Shown here piece by piece: positions 36,801 to 42,790 of a DNA stretch of 64,000 bases; the first letter of the stretch is position 1; each line of letters begins with the position of its first letter. Below the pieces are notes generated by a model, which ran no database searches, was not told the origin of the DNA, and saw only the letters and a program-made list of their open reading frames with translations. The translations under genes and the position numbers were made by a program. Source of the DNA: an uncultured Prevotellaceae bacterium (GTDB taxonomy: Bacteria; Bacteroidota; Bacteroidia; Bacteroidales; Muribaculaceae); contig ONJX01000008.1 in NCBI GenBank assembly GCA_900318255.1, forward strand, positions 1-64,000, written 5' to 3'.

Positions 36801-39203
36801 CGAATGGGCATCAGCGAGGAAGACATTGAGACCATCAAGAGCCATCTCGATCCAAAATTCTTGCAGCTTGCCGACTGGGTTGTTGAGGAGTTCCTGCCCA
36901 AACGTAGGACTTATTACAACGAGGTGCATGAGCGGATGTTTGGTGCTCCAATGGCCGCTATTGAGCATTATTTCCCCATTGTGCGCAACAGCCGTGACGT
37001 GGAGAAGCCCAGCGACATTACCGAGCGAGACCTTGGCGAGACAAAGCCCAGCACCATAACCGGCAACATCATCAAGCGCCAGCGCACCGCCGCCGCCCTT
37101 GACGTGCATACCGACTTCTTTGACCATCTGCTCAAGCACCTCGACGACATGGAGAACTGGGCAGCGTGGGCAGAGTTCAACCGAGACATCAACACGTTGC
37201 GCAACTATAAACGCTTCAAGAACCGAGTCCTCAACATGCACAGTGTGGAGTATGGCTCAGGCAAAGATTTATGGAAAGCCTTTGACGACGCGTGCGCCAT
37301 TGCCGCTGGAGTGTATCACCCCAGCACCAAGCGCGGCAGCGGTGACAACCTTGCCGTCAATGTTGCCAAGGGCGTGACAGGAGCTAAGATTGCATTCAGG
37401 TTCTACACAGCCGCCAAGCAGCTGTTGTCGCTACCCGCATTTTGGAATGGCGATGCAAGCCTGCTTGAGCTTGCCAAATGGGAAAACCCAGTAGGAGCCA
37501 TCATCGCCTGGAACTGGGCGATGAAGAACCTGCCAGGCTTCTCAAAGAGGTGGCAGAGCAGGCAAGTTGGTGACGTGAGGTTGATGGACACCGACAGCGA
37601 CTATGCGTTTTGGCGCAACAACATGGTTAGAGCATTAAGCCGAGGTGGCATGTGGGCCAATGCCCTCGTTGATGGTATGACCGTTGCCATGGGAGCCCGG
37701 GCAGTGTATGAGACCCGCAAGAAACGCTACCTGCGCAACGGCTACAGCGAGGAGCAAGCCGAGAAGCGTGCCATGCAAGATGCCGCTATCAACTACAACA
37801 GCAGCCAGCAGAGTAGCGAGAACGCCTTCTTGAGCAGTCTGCAGCTCGACCGCACCTGGTGGAGCACCCTAATGACCGTGTTCCGCAGTGCGTCGATGGG
37901 CTATCAGCGACGCTTGACCACTGGTTTGCGTAACCTCAAGAACCGCATGAAGAAAGGCTACAAAGCCGAGAGCATCGAGTTCATGAAGAAGCAGATGGTG
38001 CGTGACGGCATCGACGAGGCTACCGCCGAGAAAGCCGCACGTCGCATGTATCGCTGGGGCGGCATCAGGAGCATGGCCGATGTTTTTGTCTTTGGTTTAG
38101 TCTTGCCATTCTTCTGGAACCTCGGCCCCTATGCACTATACCTACTGATGGGCGACGATGACGACGAGAAGAAAGACATGCTCAAAGATGCAGCTGTTCA
38201 CAGTTTGTTTGGCCCCGTAGAGGGCTTGACAGGCGGCCAGGCTATGAGTGAGATTGGCAATACTTGGGCAGGATATCTTATGAGTGACAATGACAAGAGC
38301 CTCCTCAACGCTTTGCGCTATCACGACTACCTATCGATGCCATTAGGCAGTGACCTGCAACAGATATTCAACGAAGCTGGCAATGACTCAATGGCAGCGT
38401 GGACAGACGCATTTAACTTGCTTGTTCAGGCAGGAATTGGAGTCAACCCCGAGACCTTCACCGATGCTTGGGTTGCCATTGCCGACGCTTGCGACGGCGA
38501 CCCACAGACCACCAAGGAGTTTGCGTTGTGCTTCATGCGAGTTATGCAGGTACCCCAGACGCAGGTTGACAAGTTGTTTATCGACGAGCTTGGCATGACC
38601 GCCAGGGATGCCCAGAAGCTCAACGCAATGGAGATGGCCGACCGCTATGCAAGGTATAAGAAGTTCAGAAATGCTCCCCTGCTGAATTGGGCATACAGCC
38701 CCGACGAGTCGCAGAAGGTTGCAGAGAAATACCGCAAGCGTTTCCTTGACAACATGCAAGAGCGCATGGAGAGGCTGGACGATGAGCAGCTTGGTTGGAA
38801 CTTTGAGAACCCCAACGACAGCGAGCGCAGGAAAGCCGTAGGCAAAGTTTATGCCAAAGGCAAGGGTGTGCAGGACAGTGCCGGCAAGAAACCAGCGAGC
38901 AACTGGAAGCCTGAGACCCGACGTTCACAGTTGAAGTACCAACGACTGCGTGACTATAACGACCTTGCGGAAGACGTGCTGCTTGATGTGGCCATCGACC
39001 AAGCCAAGAACCGAGGCGACGGCGAGACGGAGAAAGCGTTGCGAGACGCGAAGAAAGAGCTCACCGAGATTAAGCGTGGCAAGCACACCAAGACTATTGA
39101 CATCAACGGACTTGGTGACGGCAGTGCTGATGACGACAAGGCGATTATGGAAGAGCTGCGTGCACGTCGCAAGGAGATATTGCGGGAGCATGGGGTAATT
39201 TAA
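21900..39203 (+). CDS. Giant polyvalent virion protein (5,767 residues)
   Basis: One unbroken frame. Parts in order: two copies of an N-terminal repeat (YDALKADGADVGS and YDTFKADGADVGK, 1-68); hydrophobic Gly/Ala stretches (about 630-830); acidic linkers; a DdrB-type ParB-like domain (about 1650-2060) with SGNGRTMAG near 1764; a nucleotidyltransferase (about 2110-2220) with GSRTTGTARADSDLDVLVEY at 2148; a polyvalent-type inorganic pyrophosphatase (about 2245-2390); LPD1 (about 2745-2850) with HEWFH at 2832; a second zinc-protease-like HEYSH at 3320; an unnamed domain (about 3490-3700); an LPD3-like domain (about 3785-3870); a RadC/JAB-like domain with HNHPSGTLQPSQQD at 4240; then a long helical LPD38-like tail with a hydrophobic segment near 5390. 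Such proteins are thought to enter the host with the DNA and disarm defences. Confidence 0.85.
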   Translation: MPINSKIKSLYDALKADGADVGSEQEFSDWFQAPGEQGYNNRKYVYDTFKADGADVGKNYEEFESWLGLHAVQPQVTQAGNRETLASDMVAATKDATAIASGAPHVQVPEYGNAASGNMLGDYVGNGGLQGGTIGALQGVGQQDGGGNASQLEVTNTAPEPEPVIEPQQPTDVKQKFRPAELTEKEAGDDLAFMREVNRSQGDIPEGAPQVQNNDGYRMPNIDKAWKAGYSQSWGKINGLFDGLNYEKKDVTADLDNAVNSRYDGMSDQAIESELQKLSKEYKAGEWEGDEDVLRAHIRRLQMNLIAHEYNYKNFEDMSSHRGEAEYEMYKYHPAFDQEWLATYKGGPGENPLVNMGKEIVKKQLIEDTMNGVNRPEGYYQTLPFQDEKFSKRYASWALKRAKVLGGMSFADVFNNGIKSWEAYIGAGLLESGAAEAMAQGAGYGDVGIAGGKYNADYDAAAATAWGMAEDEYRRLSGAHSDEIWGGYASMGGGREARMVASGEWAVSNMADRLSSHDLDKMIDNAWKALGESKQKQIILAAAQNLKQQYPGMSPAEIVKTAQVMAGQQTIQRVLDYAKKQHAPKNVLDYFVRKVIEQNSIFKIQEAMARSRAGTTGDWQARDMAMQEYGKNHRIAGVAGTVVGMGLDPVTYISAGVGKGAATGTVKLIEKLGGATGRKWLTTTAGKVVVGAAGGAANLGTFEGLNETLNQLRWGGTPAVDLKTGLIKATGYDAGEIGKAIFHGSTMGAGTGIVAPLVGNVWSPLMDATSSTAGKMAVKIGELFTGTIAEGTIFSIPDIYNAYTESENIIKSFSDKKSPNYIGDEQERAKAIAKVRESRNETMLDAWSESVATMAGFKMKHVGQRLYELSQSGNGRAGFETRLRYMLDRKPDLALTKDEQAELERGGYADLKELVDEYVEAEKNRRVGSKPVVTGKPRPLELGTREEDMPYNRFVDLMNDGSISEAARAKMYYYITGHALPMSTVMYGQLTENKDSDGNVKSYTVRSIGANGVVTSREFTSSKRAENELQKVNRQAELNTVDVGERYNEEVADKKRFDAACRVFAAENNLPVSVVYERLSEGPRERGSYYEQIAKIYKDMGDAYSTKQVRAEVEKRYNVDIQKIIKKEPNRRSDVEQMALDEYVRRLFPEKEATEGDAEDVSSGDATSDTDGGDAAGGVGSITDESDAVIVETLSRTGEDGMIHPAVLKGEDEAGVDIVSGNVVTLADGTIDVAGSDPDIVVVDANGERQMVSINDIASVGEVVDPNAVVDAAMQAQQGMAQEDAKGDVSATGVAQYETAPTKDGMAEVSPSSLEVGGRYDVTDEQGVGHQVEVLHDYGNGTLEVRVDGAEEPQPMVKAQLEAMLGIDAAQAPQPGEPPVADTPPGDDMDAGSERYSFDPNADVVAMGEAGFSERDIAVTVDYLNGKLNEREYLEALGVLPSTLERMGDNAIERWANSTAEGASEFITDEAVESGDVRVESDEDEQSSGRADEVDVLPPTPSNVEVEPEEDIEAMPMLDDGNPDYSQVDASRAHDYLYSDESGLDKSEADEYVQAQIDAAEKALSKIDKRPLKMGTDLAKYRAEKQRRQEQLDAAKANVDYWEKVKAVEQAREAQAAAERKAKDAEVIAQAQAEEQARQAAELAKQQEQAERGAGAVHAAIAEKWNNAPKIEGYKDEVVLANGERVPGTYYLVESGAVTPSHNASREFEKYEGFPVDENGNTINDRDYERDKDAQNITRSIADKYDSRALQTPVIVSKDGVVLSGNGRTMAGELAASNNTDGAYIEHLKNYGRKYGFSPEQVEGMQHPRAVFVPDAAMPYTTDTFAKFNAQEMKGQSKTEQAVKLGKVVDDATFNQVVRAINEHETLGDFYGDTKAATEAINALRRAGAINDMQYAEMFDGDAVSDRGRQIIENMLIGKAFEGNPDVIRMLTEYKGFRQSVVTALNEISTNKALGKDYSLEKELAQAVDLAYKARKAGYKENEPVSPYATQLNLFPFEDGETVADYNNAAVLLLADMLNDKRPTLLKKKLQDYNQQSAESAAGQMDIFAGGVKEKKEIIKTVLNTLHNGETEETSRPEQRGSVADERGGEASLQEDGAAGQPEQGESNIQGLESYSEDELRVIVEEHVRSAIADADMDAEITGIRFIGSRTTGTARADSDLDVLVEYQGTAREDSLFNVLNDEDNRLVIDGITVDINPITPGKSGTIEEFMKRNAGYKKETTVQEQIALAEQQTETSPSEAQKEAGNYKKGHVKIDGFDISIEQPKGSVRSGVDASGKSWRQKMNNTYGYIRGTEGVDGDHIDVFLSDDPSQGDVFVVDQVNNDGSFDEHKVMYGFNSEEDARQAYLSNYEDGWQGLGAITAVSKDEFKKWIGSSHRKTKPFAEYKNVKVEGAQAGTMRQPTGQKVEGATHPVSAAKSSQKSEVAEAPKERIDDVGEKIEGAKKDLAQKMGERINLDADTFPKMFPKYDLKQLISQGLDPSLAVMTKMLRQMAQADYKHYSKKRMYGKNYALRAARFYAAYAKQVLEAGDSNVDFKSEGLGFTDYGKQFVELNKRLFEELHKKLGDDIFDLDLTGVKMQPISQKEGTTWYRRNQETGESEPYNPAYAFIGPRGQSYYEANELDKALQEGVEQVSKSVDYQKTHPYKLGHYYKPGVKNSDYVGVKLGGKVVPLTEPMTSSEVRKYMSEHNAELQAKAAQLDEQRKLDKKKGGTGEGRWKPELTLGGGRPRVGADRRGGIDIEAEEFMKSFGFRGVQFGNYVTQRERQRFLNEVYDALMDMAELLGISPRALAIDGRLGLAIGARGGGKANAHYEPKENVINLTKSKGAGSLAHEWFHALDYYFNKSSNRPTSATANKSAEQFPASTRDEMRKAFLDLMRAIKNSDYYNRSVALEQKLHPQQLGEGYYDKPTELGARAFQDYVVRKLTDQGKINDFLSSFTSEKDWNGEPENYPYPVGAEAEKIDEKFDALFDAMQERTDEEGNTILYHLGKYNDVLTDTEVALRDGLVEVLRGAGIEVVTDEAEGQRVLDAANRAADVLDEMKKRNQQQETALPEDESSFKGTSISSADGAKIIKNLESGKKASNQIPQRPNGDTPESARSNDSDANLPAKLQKVADNANVEEEKSSEALFEATKEKFGTTNDLREAGYILPDGTMLDFSGRYMMDDGMDTSHLSGRRAVDHRAIHEVGYDKDENETGFETDMSDFISRGAIRIDANAGTINISKAPTAKQARMLRMLIMLNDGDVSVDFGDGYDSEHYVEYEGARATRVLGDIDRYFNEGIKPQGNISFFRTESGEVYGFVRNGKIYIDPRVASAETPVHEYSHLWADALKRANPEAWERLKETMLGEKDVLEHVKRLYPELEGDELLAEVFSHYSGKRGAERLRAEMEREMKNAEDVFAKARVARVFDIIRRALSRFWEMARDLFAGKNSMLNGMRAEDFADMAMNDMLRGFDPRGEEKEIALNETHYHKVTDKAELERLNNEPTVVRYRAMQMIDGKLYPPMSAEVKGELREPTEIGVWERSDERPDLVDKNGKFKLQKGKRFKENKEGQGDTPAAYNPYFHTSTSMMNDQFTAAYVRPELVVVKVEIPESELSSGYKAEKAKYAVGNIPWHSGPVNSALPKERQRTVTLSRYCKVTGVVPDAEVADAIARQLDGLDVAVPYNVVTPNVRAELEARGVKISATPSGSVTRDINGELINRGETAVANEGAVLYEPTARNTGRDIALDDRVSQREYLLSDNYVARLTGNEFAKSDTPLTERVAQFYTEKYGGKVEREGFGMVHLDKRGVKDSLSHGLGRNKAAAFVAVPSIIKDGALIDHKENFKGRNQDSYTLAAPVEIGDKGYVGVVIVTRGKGTDRNKFYLHEVILQKNLLSEEFKTGMVTGSKQGENLHEESIKTDTKADSHQGDVAKILKEIVTAKESGEKVANERGSSYRNGNGDVIKFESHAEQLNLFGTPQSGALRQHDISGKPTARNERVKRASEMSDAELLSEMGRDIAELEKAGRADWGVQTLYSEEYDRRHVKEYNEECDRVRTMLDENNVGIEEAEQMLLDTIFTWREGFATADRSRLLAQFDTLNDYYAEKEDERDNADLYKEERGEGTERADARTTETPPTQKEVALPTQQTEPSKPTKTGFDPSAIKLRKLKGGETCHVERRYQESGSFDFTGSEKVESDADLAYIFRNLENSAIENTFLVLIKNGKATILHVGMGGYAFSAGHLGAGVLAASRLKPDSVIFVHNHPSGTLQPSQQDIAMQEKVKKMFGADKVREAIIIDITSGKYSVFDSDGWGAKEKQRPTSAENEVPYKTYSFSQQVFAEGFVPGSTFQITDSDKAAEFISGHRLGERDKLSLIVLNRQKRVTGNIFLPWTTLDDIDINKAAGVIAKFIHQMGGESGILYGSGTISRGTLSPLARAISNYEVHLDDFISVEGKSAYQYGAMEPEVEYEAMPRNTEQQPTEVAEDGVGYGEADDSGISDEELAGYDAGRYSFAEAATAAMMRLSQDHIENVDFKSKAIRLFSDNLNDLRKIMSKQRTYDRRTVDSLVRLTRSIMATGFFKDMSAYEVKRLLAAIKKGVGAEDLTPIANNVVDMLVQHQLRESKNMLHKLMQVRGRKVDARGVEVQAGLDIDGQRMMSALKDGMSLGENGLLTRINDCENRLGSEDEVIRKNAMSEYQGLMLAKEYHDNILSGEEEEIVLRNEKRQEQEKIYDFRREPVLDDDGNAIINQDGSVRTVERKTLKPQFKNNVTDENKQLRRNTEAAIERIEQSIRESRMERVTSYIDFMSDVAGDVRASRERAAEWRDEQQQRVDEIHHNANSDLEGVPVQSQVKLPEGGLLAFNSNNDIVRLLFQPLATFEKMLRFFGRKAHNGEGYLFNRFMRGWVDCSDKEWRSKRAAHEELDAKVNELLGKKAKRWSDLYKVERNKKHPGIPVEYWDNGERVQETMSQGEALSLVVWSKQKDAEAGLRRMGISEEDIETIKSHLDPKFLQLADWVVEEFLPKRRTYYNEVHERMFGAPMAAIEHYFPIVRNSRDVEKPSDITERDLGETKPSTITGNIIKRQRTAAALDVHTDFFDHLLKHLDDMENWAAWAEFNRDINTLRNYKRFKNRVLNMHSVEYGSGKDLWKAFDDACAIAAGVYHPSTKRGSGDNLAVNVAKGVTGAKIAFRFYTAAKQLLSLPAFWNGDASLLELAKWENPVGAIIAWNWAMKNLPGFSKRWQSRQVGDVRLMDTDSDYAFWRNNMVRALSRGGMWANALVDGMTVAMGARAVYETRKKRYLRNGYSEEQAEKRAMQDAAINYNSSQQSSENAFLSSLQLDRTWWSTLMTVFRSASMGYQRRLTTGLRNLKNRMKKGYKAESIEFMKKQMVRDGIDEATAEKAARRMYRWGGIRSMADVFVFGLVLPFFWNLGPYALYLLMGDDDDEKKDMLKDAAVHSLFGPVEGLTGGQAMSEIGNTWAGYLMSDNDKSLLNALRYHDYLSMPLGSDLQQIFNEAGNDSMAAWTDAFNLLVQAGIGVNPETFTDAWVAIADACDGDPQTTKEFALCFMRVMQVPQTQVDKLFIDELGMTARDAQKLNAMEMADRYARYKKFRNAPLLNWAYSPDESQKVAEKYRKRFLDNMQERMERLDDEQLGWNFENPNDSERRKAVGKVYAKGKGVQDSAGKKPASNWKPETRRSQLKYQRLRDYNDLAEDVLLDVAIDQAKNRGDGETEKALRDAKKELTEIKRGKHTKTIDINGLGDGSADDDKAIMEELRARRKEILREHGVI

Positions 39204-39219
39204 GGCATAATTCATAATT

Positions 39220-39252
39220 AAGGGAGCTTGTGGGCTCCCTTAGTTGTTTTTT
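39220..39252 (+). terminator. Terminator after the giant gene
   Basis: AAGGGAGC (39220-39227) pairs with GCTCCCTT (39234-39241) around a 6-nt loop, then a T-rich run. It lies between convergent operons. Confidence 0.8.
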
Positions 39253-39263
39253 GCGAACAGCGA

Positions 39264-39605
39264 TTACTCGAGTGGTCGAGTGGTCGATGTTTTCTTTTTC
39301 TTGCGGTACCAGTCGAGGTATTGCTTGCGCTTGATAGCGATGACTAGTGGCGGCAGCTCTCCTGTGCCGTTGCGATAGGGCGTGCAATAGAAGCACTCAT
39401 TGAGCATATCTTTCACTGTCGCCTTGCTGCTGATGTACTGCTTGCGCTTGAAGATGCGGAAGTTCTTGCGGTCCATGATTATCAACTTGCCCTCGGCAGA
39501 AGGCATTACATAGTAGCGGCCACCGTCGCTGTTGTGAGCTCGGTCGGCTTTGCGGATTGCCTCACGGTAGATGAGGGCGCATTTGATTTTTTGGAAGATG
39601 TTCAT
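39264..39605 (-). CDS. Small basic phage protein, function unknown
   Basis: 113 residues, rich in Arg and Lys, no membrane segment. It holds DGGRYYVMPSAEGKLIIMDR (about 27-46) and KRKQYI (twice-occurring basic KRKQY word). I associate this layout with small Bacteroidales phage proteins but know no function. It is the last gene of the leftward packaging operon, 65 bases after the large terminase, with a REP-like hairpin in the gap. Confidence 0.6.
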   Translation of the reverse strand: MNIFQKIKCALIYREAIRKADRAHNSDGGRYYVMPSAEGKLIIMDRKNFRIFKRKQYISSKATVKDMLNECFYCTPYRNGTGELPPLVIAIKRKQYLDWYRKKKKTSTTRPLE

Positions 39606-39623
39606 AGTTTTTCTTTTTCTCGC

Positions 39624-39640
39624 TAGGCGGTGCCTTGCGA
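39624..39640. repeat. REP-like hairpin repeat, degenerate copy
   Basis: AGGC-GGT-GCCT followed by TGCGACC, between the terminase and the small basic protein gene; stem of four pairs. Confidence 0.45.
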
Positions 39641-39670
39641 CCTTTAAACTGATTTCACTTTTATATATTA

Positions 39671-41743
39671 TTATATAGAGGCTTCGGAGACGGCCTGGCG
39701 TTTTCGGACGTAGAGTTGGTCACGTCGCACGATGCGTGGGACGTCCATTTCGTGAAGACTGATGTGCATACCTATAGCACGAGTCATGAGGCGGTCGTCG
39801 TGATATCCTTCGGGTGCTTCGTATCGTCCTTCTATCTCAATGTAGGTGGCATATTCATCGAGGCATCCCTCGTCACGCTCGGTGTAGAGACGGTCACGCA
39901 GAATAGTTTTCATATTGTAGATGATAGTCTTCTTTGTCGATACGTTGGTGTGGAAGCCATATTTGAGAGGCTTCTTCTGCTTTATGTCCTCAGCACTTTG
40001 TTTGCGAGCATAGAGATTGTCGTACACGTCACGGATGAGAGTAAGGATATATTCAGCTTCACCCTTTGTGTTGTTAGTTTCAAGCGTGTTGCTCTCGATA
40101 ACCAGGAGAGCGTCGTTGTAATACTTCGCTATCTGTGCCGACTTCCAGGCAAGCACGTCCATGTCGATATGTCCTCGCCATTGCGCCACGACAGTAGGCC
40201 CCTCGCCCTCCATCATCCACAGACGGTCGAAGACAGTTATCACCGACCAGTCGGCTTTAGCTGACATACCCTTACAGACATCGACGACGACAAGGTAACG
40301 TTCGGTTACTATCTCGTCCTCGTCGGGTTCCACGTCCTCCCACATGAACAGGCGACCAGTTTTCTCACGTTTGAAGCGCAAGTTTTCGAGAGCGTCGGGA
40401 CCGCTATTGTCCTTGCCGTAGATTTCGCCCACCCATTTCGGTGTGCGGCATGCACTACGGAACTGTTCAATATCCTCGTCGGGGAATACCCTTGCACCTG
40501 AGAAAGTGAACGCCTCGATGTCGTTAGAAGGGAACTCCGACGCCATATCTCCGTGGTCGGTGTATTTGGAGCGTTCGGCGATATACCAGTGAATAGCTTC
40601 AAGAGTAGCCCCCATCATCCATAGACGGTAGAGGTACTGCCCACTTTCCTGACGGTCGGACGCTGCATATTCGTTGTCCCTATTCTCATAGAGCCACTTC
40701 GCAAAACGCTCACGCTCGGCATCGCTTTCAAATTTCAGCGAATAGATGTCAATCTCATACCATGCGACAAAGAGAGCTTCGAACTGTGACTTGCCTTCCT
40801 TAGCCGCAAGGTATTCGGAGTGGAACAGGTTGCCAGTGCCGTTGGCTGTTGACTCATAGACCACGAGTGTGTAAGGTTCATATACCATACCCGAGAGTGC
40901 CGAGCGCACGATTTGTGCTGGAGTCATTTTCTCGGTAGTCTTCCACAGCCCCACCTCTGTAAGATGCACGCAGTTGTAGTCACCACCACGAGCCGAGTTG
41001 GGTTTCTCGGCTGTGCCGATTTTTATCTTGCACTTGCGTTGTGGAATGCGCTGTATGTTTCCAGTCTTGCCGACCCCGACCAGCTTAGGCTCATCTTCCT
41101 TGTAGGGTTCTCCAAGTTGGTAAAGGAGACGGACAGGATATTTCTCTATCATTTGGTCAAACATGTCCTTAACCTCGGTAGAAGCATCCTTGACGTGTCC
41201 GACGATAAGCGAATTGAGACCTACCTTGTGAACCAGTTGTAGCCATGCGATATAGAGCTGTGTCGCCGTTGAGCCTCCCCACTGACGAGCTTTGAGCAGC
41301 ACCAGTCGAATAGGCTTATTGGCAAGTCTCATATTCTCCAGTCGAGAAATGAGACGGCGTTGTGGACGGTTGAGGCGAAAAAGTATATCTTCGCCACCAC
41401 CTTTAGGTTTTATATAGACATAGGAAGCAGCCCAGAACGGAAAGTCGTGCTCGTTGCGCAGACGGACAAACTGCTCGATTACTTTGAGACGGTCTTCATC
41501 GTCATAGTCGCCAGCGATGTCGTAAAGGAATTTCTCAATGGAGCCAGCTTTTTTTAGTTGCTTGACGAGAGGCACCTTGCGCATCGAGACAGGCAGATGT
41601 TGCACCTTGATGGGGAAGTCCTTGAGCTCAAAGACAAACCTCTCCCCTACCGAGTTCTCACCAGTGATTGGGTTGAACTTGGCGGCGATGGCAGCCAGGC
41701 GCGCCGAGTTTTCGTTTAATATTTTAGTTACTGCAGAGGTCAT
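39671..41743 (-). CDS. terL: Terminase large subunit
   Basis: 690 residues. ATPase part: VLLKARQWGGST (about 145-156) is the Walker A-like loop, and the hydrophobic strand with acidic end CVHLTEVGLW (about 260-269) is the Walker B. Nuclease part: YLVVVDVCKGMSAKADWSVI (about 480-499) and LVIESNTLET (about 553-562) hold the acidic RNase H-fold residues, with a late Asp near DDRLMTR (about 650). It packages DNA into the head through the portal. Its ATG overlaps the stop of the rhomboid gene (ATGA). Confidence 0.92.
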   Translation of the reverse strand: MTSAVTKILNENSARLAAIAAKFNPITGENSVGERFVFELKDFPIKVQHLPVSMRKVPLVKQLKKAGSIEKFLYDIAGDYDDEDRLKVIEQFVRLRNEHDFPFWAASYVYIKPKGGGEDILFRLNRPQRRLISRLENMRLANKPIRLVLLKARQWGGSTATQLYIAWLQLVHKVGLNSLIVGHVKDASTEVKDMFDQMIEKYPVRLLYQLGEPYKEDEPKLVGVGKTGNIQRIPQRKCKIKIGTAEKPNSARGGDYNCVHLTEVGLWKTTEKMTPAQIVRSALSGMVYEPYTLVVYESTANGTGNLFHSEYLAAKEGKSQFEALFVAWYEIDIYSLKFESDAERERFAKWLYENRDNEYAASDRQESGQYLYRLWMMGATLEAIHWYIAERSKYTDHGDMASEFPSNDIEAFTFSGARVFPDEDIEQFRSACRTPKWVGEIYGKDNSGPDALENLRFKREKTGRLFMWEDVEPDEDEIVTERYLVVVDVCKGMSAKADWSVITVFDRLWMMEGEGPTVVAQWRGHIDMDVLAWKSAQIAKYYNDALLVIESNTLETNNTKGEAEYILTLIRDVYDNLYARKQSAEDIKQKKPLKYGFHTNVSTKKTIIYNMKTILRDRLYTERDEGCLDEYATYIEIEGRYEAPEGYHDDRLMTRAIGMHISLHEMDVPRIVRRDQLYVRKRQAVSEASI

Positions 41744-42279
41744 GTATGAGCCTTTCTCGCCAAGCGATGCTTGCCGACCTTTTTACCAATTAAAACGGCA
41801 ATTGCTATGGCAATGCCGAGGGTGAAGCAATAGAGGTGGACGGCTGCTGCCATGGCTGGGATGAGGAAGCCGATTGCTACCATGGCAATTATCCAGGTGA
41901 GGTAATAGCGCTTTCTTGCCACCTTGTGGAAGGCGATGCCCATGAGGGCGAAGCAGACACCTGAGAAGCCGATGGCTTTAAGTGTTAAGTCATAAGTGTT
42001 AAGTGTTAAGCACCATGAGGGTACTGTGGAGGCTATGAGGAATGCCAGTAGCAGTTCCCAGTCCTTGATGTCGTAGTAGAAAGCGAGTGCTAGCAGGCAC
42101 CACACGTTGCAGAGCGCGTGGAAGAAATTGGCATGGAAGAAGTGGTAGCACAGGTGTCCTGTGATGCCACAACCAGGCTGCAGCACACATTGTTGTGGTG
42201 CGTTGAAGAACGCCAATATCAATAGTGCAAGACTCAGAAGCAGTGTCGCAGTCTTCGTTTGGTTCGTTGAAAGTACCAT
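41740..42279 (-). CDS. Rhomboid-family intramembrane serine protease
   Basis: 179 residues, six likely membrane segments. The three rhomboid marks are all present: His/Asn in FFHALCNVWCLL (about 52-63), the catalytic Ser in IGFSGVCFALMG (GFSG, about 103-106), and the catalytic His in AVHLYCF (about 145-151). It should cleave single-pass membrane proteins in the inner membrane. It lies in the packaging operon, overlapping the gene before it by 46 bases and the large terminase after it by four, so it is a phage gene and not a passenger. Its substrate is unknown; a host membrane protein or a phage membrane protein are both possible. Confidence 0.8.
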   Translation of the reverse strand: MVLSTNQTKTATLLLSLALLILAFFNAPQQCVLQPGCGITGHLCYHFFHANFFHALCNVWCLLALAFYYDIKDWELLLAFLIASTVPSWCLTLNTYDLTLKAIGFSGVCFALMGIAFHKVARKRYYLTWIIAMVAIGFLIPAMAAAVHLYCFTLGIAIAIAVLIGKKVGKHRLARKAHT

Positions 42280-42671
42280 TCTTTGCGAATATTACATATT
42301 ATTGTCTTTGCGGAGCCAGGGGTGATGTAGAACTTGGGGGCTGGCTGCTCGACCACCTGTGCCACCAGTCGATAAATAGGCATCTCGGGGTTTTTCTCAT
42401 GCAGGCACATCACCCGACGATATATCTCGTTATACATCTCACGCCTGGGCTTGCGCATATTAGTGAGTTTGTCGCCCTTCATCATGGAGTGAATGACGAT
42501 GATCGCCCTTTCCTCTGATACCCAGAATCGACACGTGGGCATATCAACGACCATCTTATATATTTCGGGCATAGAGACAAAAGCTGCTTGCTTGATTAGT
42601 TCATGGTAAGCCCTCATCAAGTCATCATTTCGCTGTTGCTTAAATTCAAAGTGACTGCCGTGCGGTTTCAT
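42234..42671 (-). CDS. Small terminase subunit candidate
   Basis: 145 residues, basic, helical. Notable phrases: CRFWVSEERAIIVIHSMMKG (about 47-66), REMYNEIYRRV (about 76-86) and the C-terminal FYITPGSAKTIIC then RKRWY-like RKEWYFQRTKRRLRHCF. The first gene of the leftward packaging operon, with the large terminase two genes on. Position and a possible helix-turn-helix fit a small terminase, but no motif proves it. Confidence 0.55.
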   Translation of the reverse strand: MKPHGSHFEFKQQRNDDLMRAYHELIKQAAFVSMPEIYKMVVDMPTCRFWVSEERAIIVIHSMMKGDKLTNMRKPRREMYNEIYRRVMCLHEKNPEMPIYRLVAQVVEQPAPKFYITPGSAKTIICNIRKEWYFQRTKRRLRHCF

Positions 42672-42696
42672 GCGAGTTATGAGTAGAGTCCCTATA

Positions 42697-42704
42697 CAAA
42701 ATTA
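42697..42704 (-). promoter_or_regulatory. -7 box of the packaging operon
   Basis: TAATTTTG on the minus strand, 25 bases before the first start codon. It lacks the 13-base phage box; TTGAC lies upstream instead. Confidence 0.45.
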
Positions 42705-42715
42705 ACGAATATGCG

Positions 42716-42758
42716 TCAAGAAATAAAGATGTGGTGGTGGTTGTGGTGGGTAAATTTG
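42716..42758 (+). promoter_or_regulatory. Phage-class promoter for the capsid operon
   Basis: TCAAGAAATAAAG (42716-42728; 11 of 13 matches), exactly 22 bases, then TAAATTTG (42751-42758). The scaffold gene starts 32 bases on. Confidence 0.7.
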
Positions 42759-42790
42759 CGAATGAAAAATATCATTCAAAGACAAGAATT

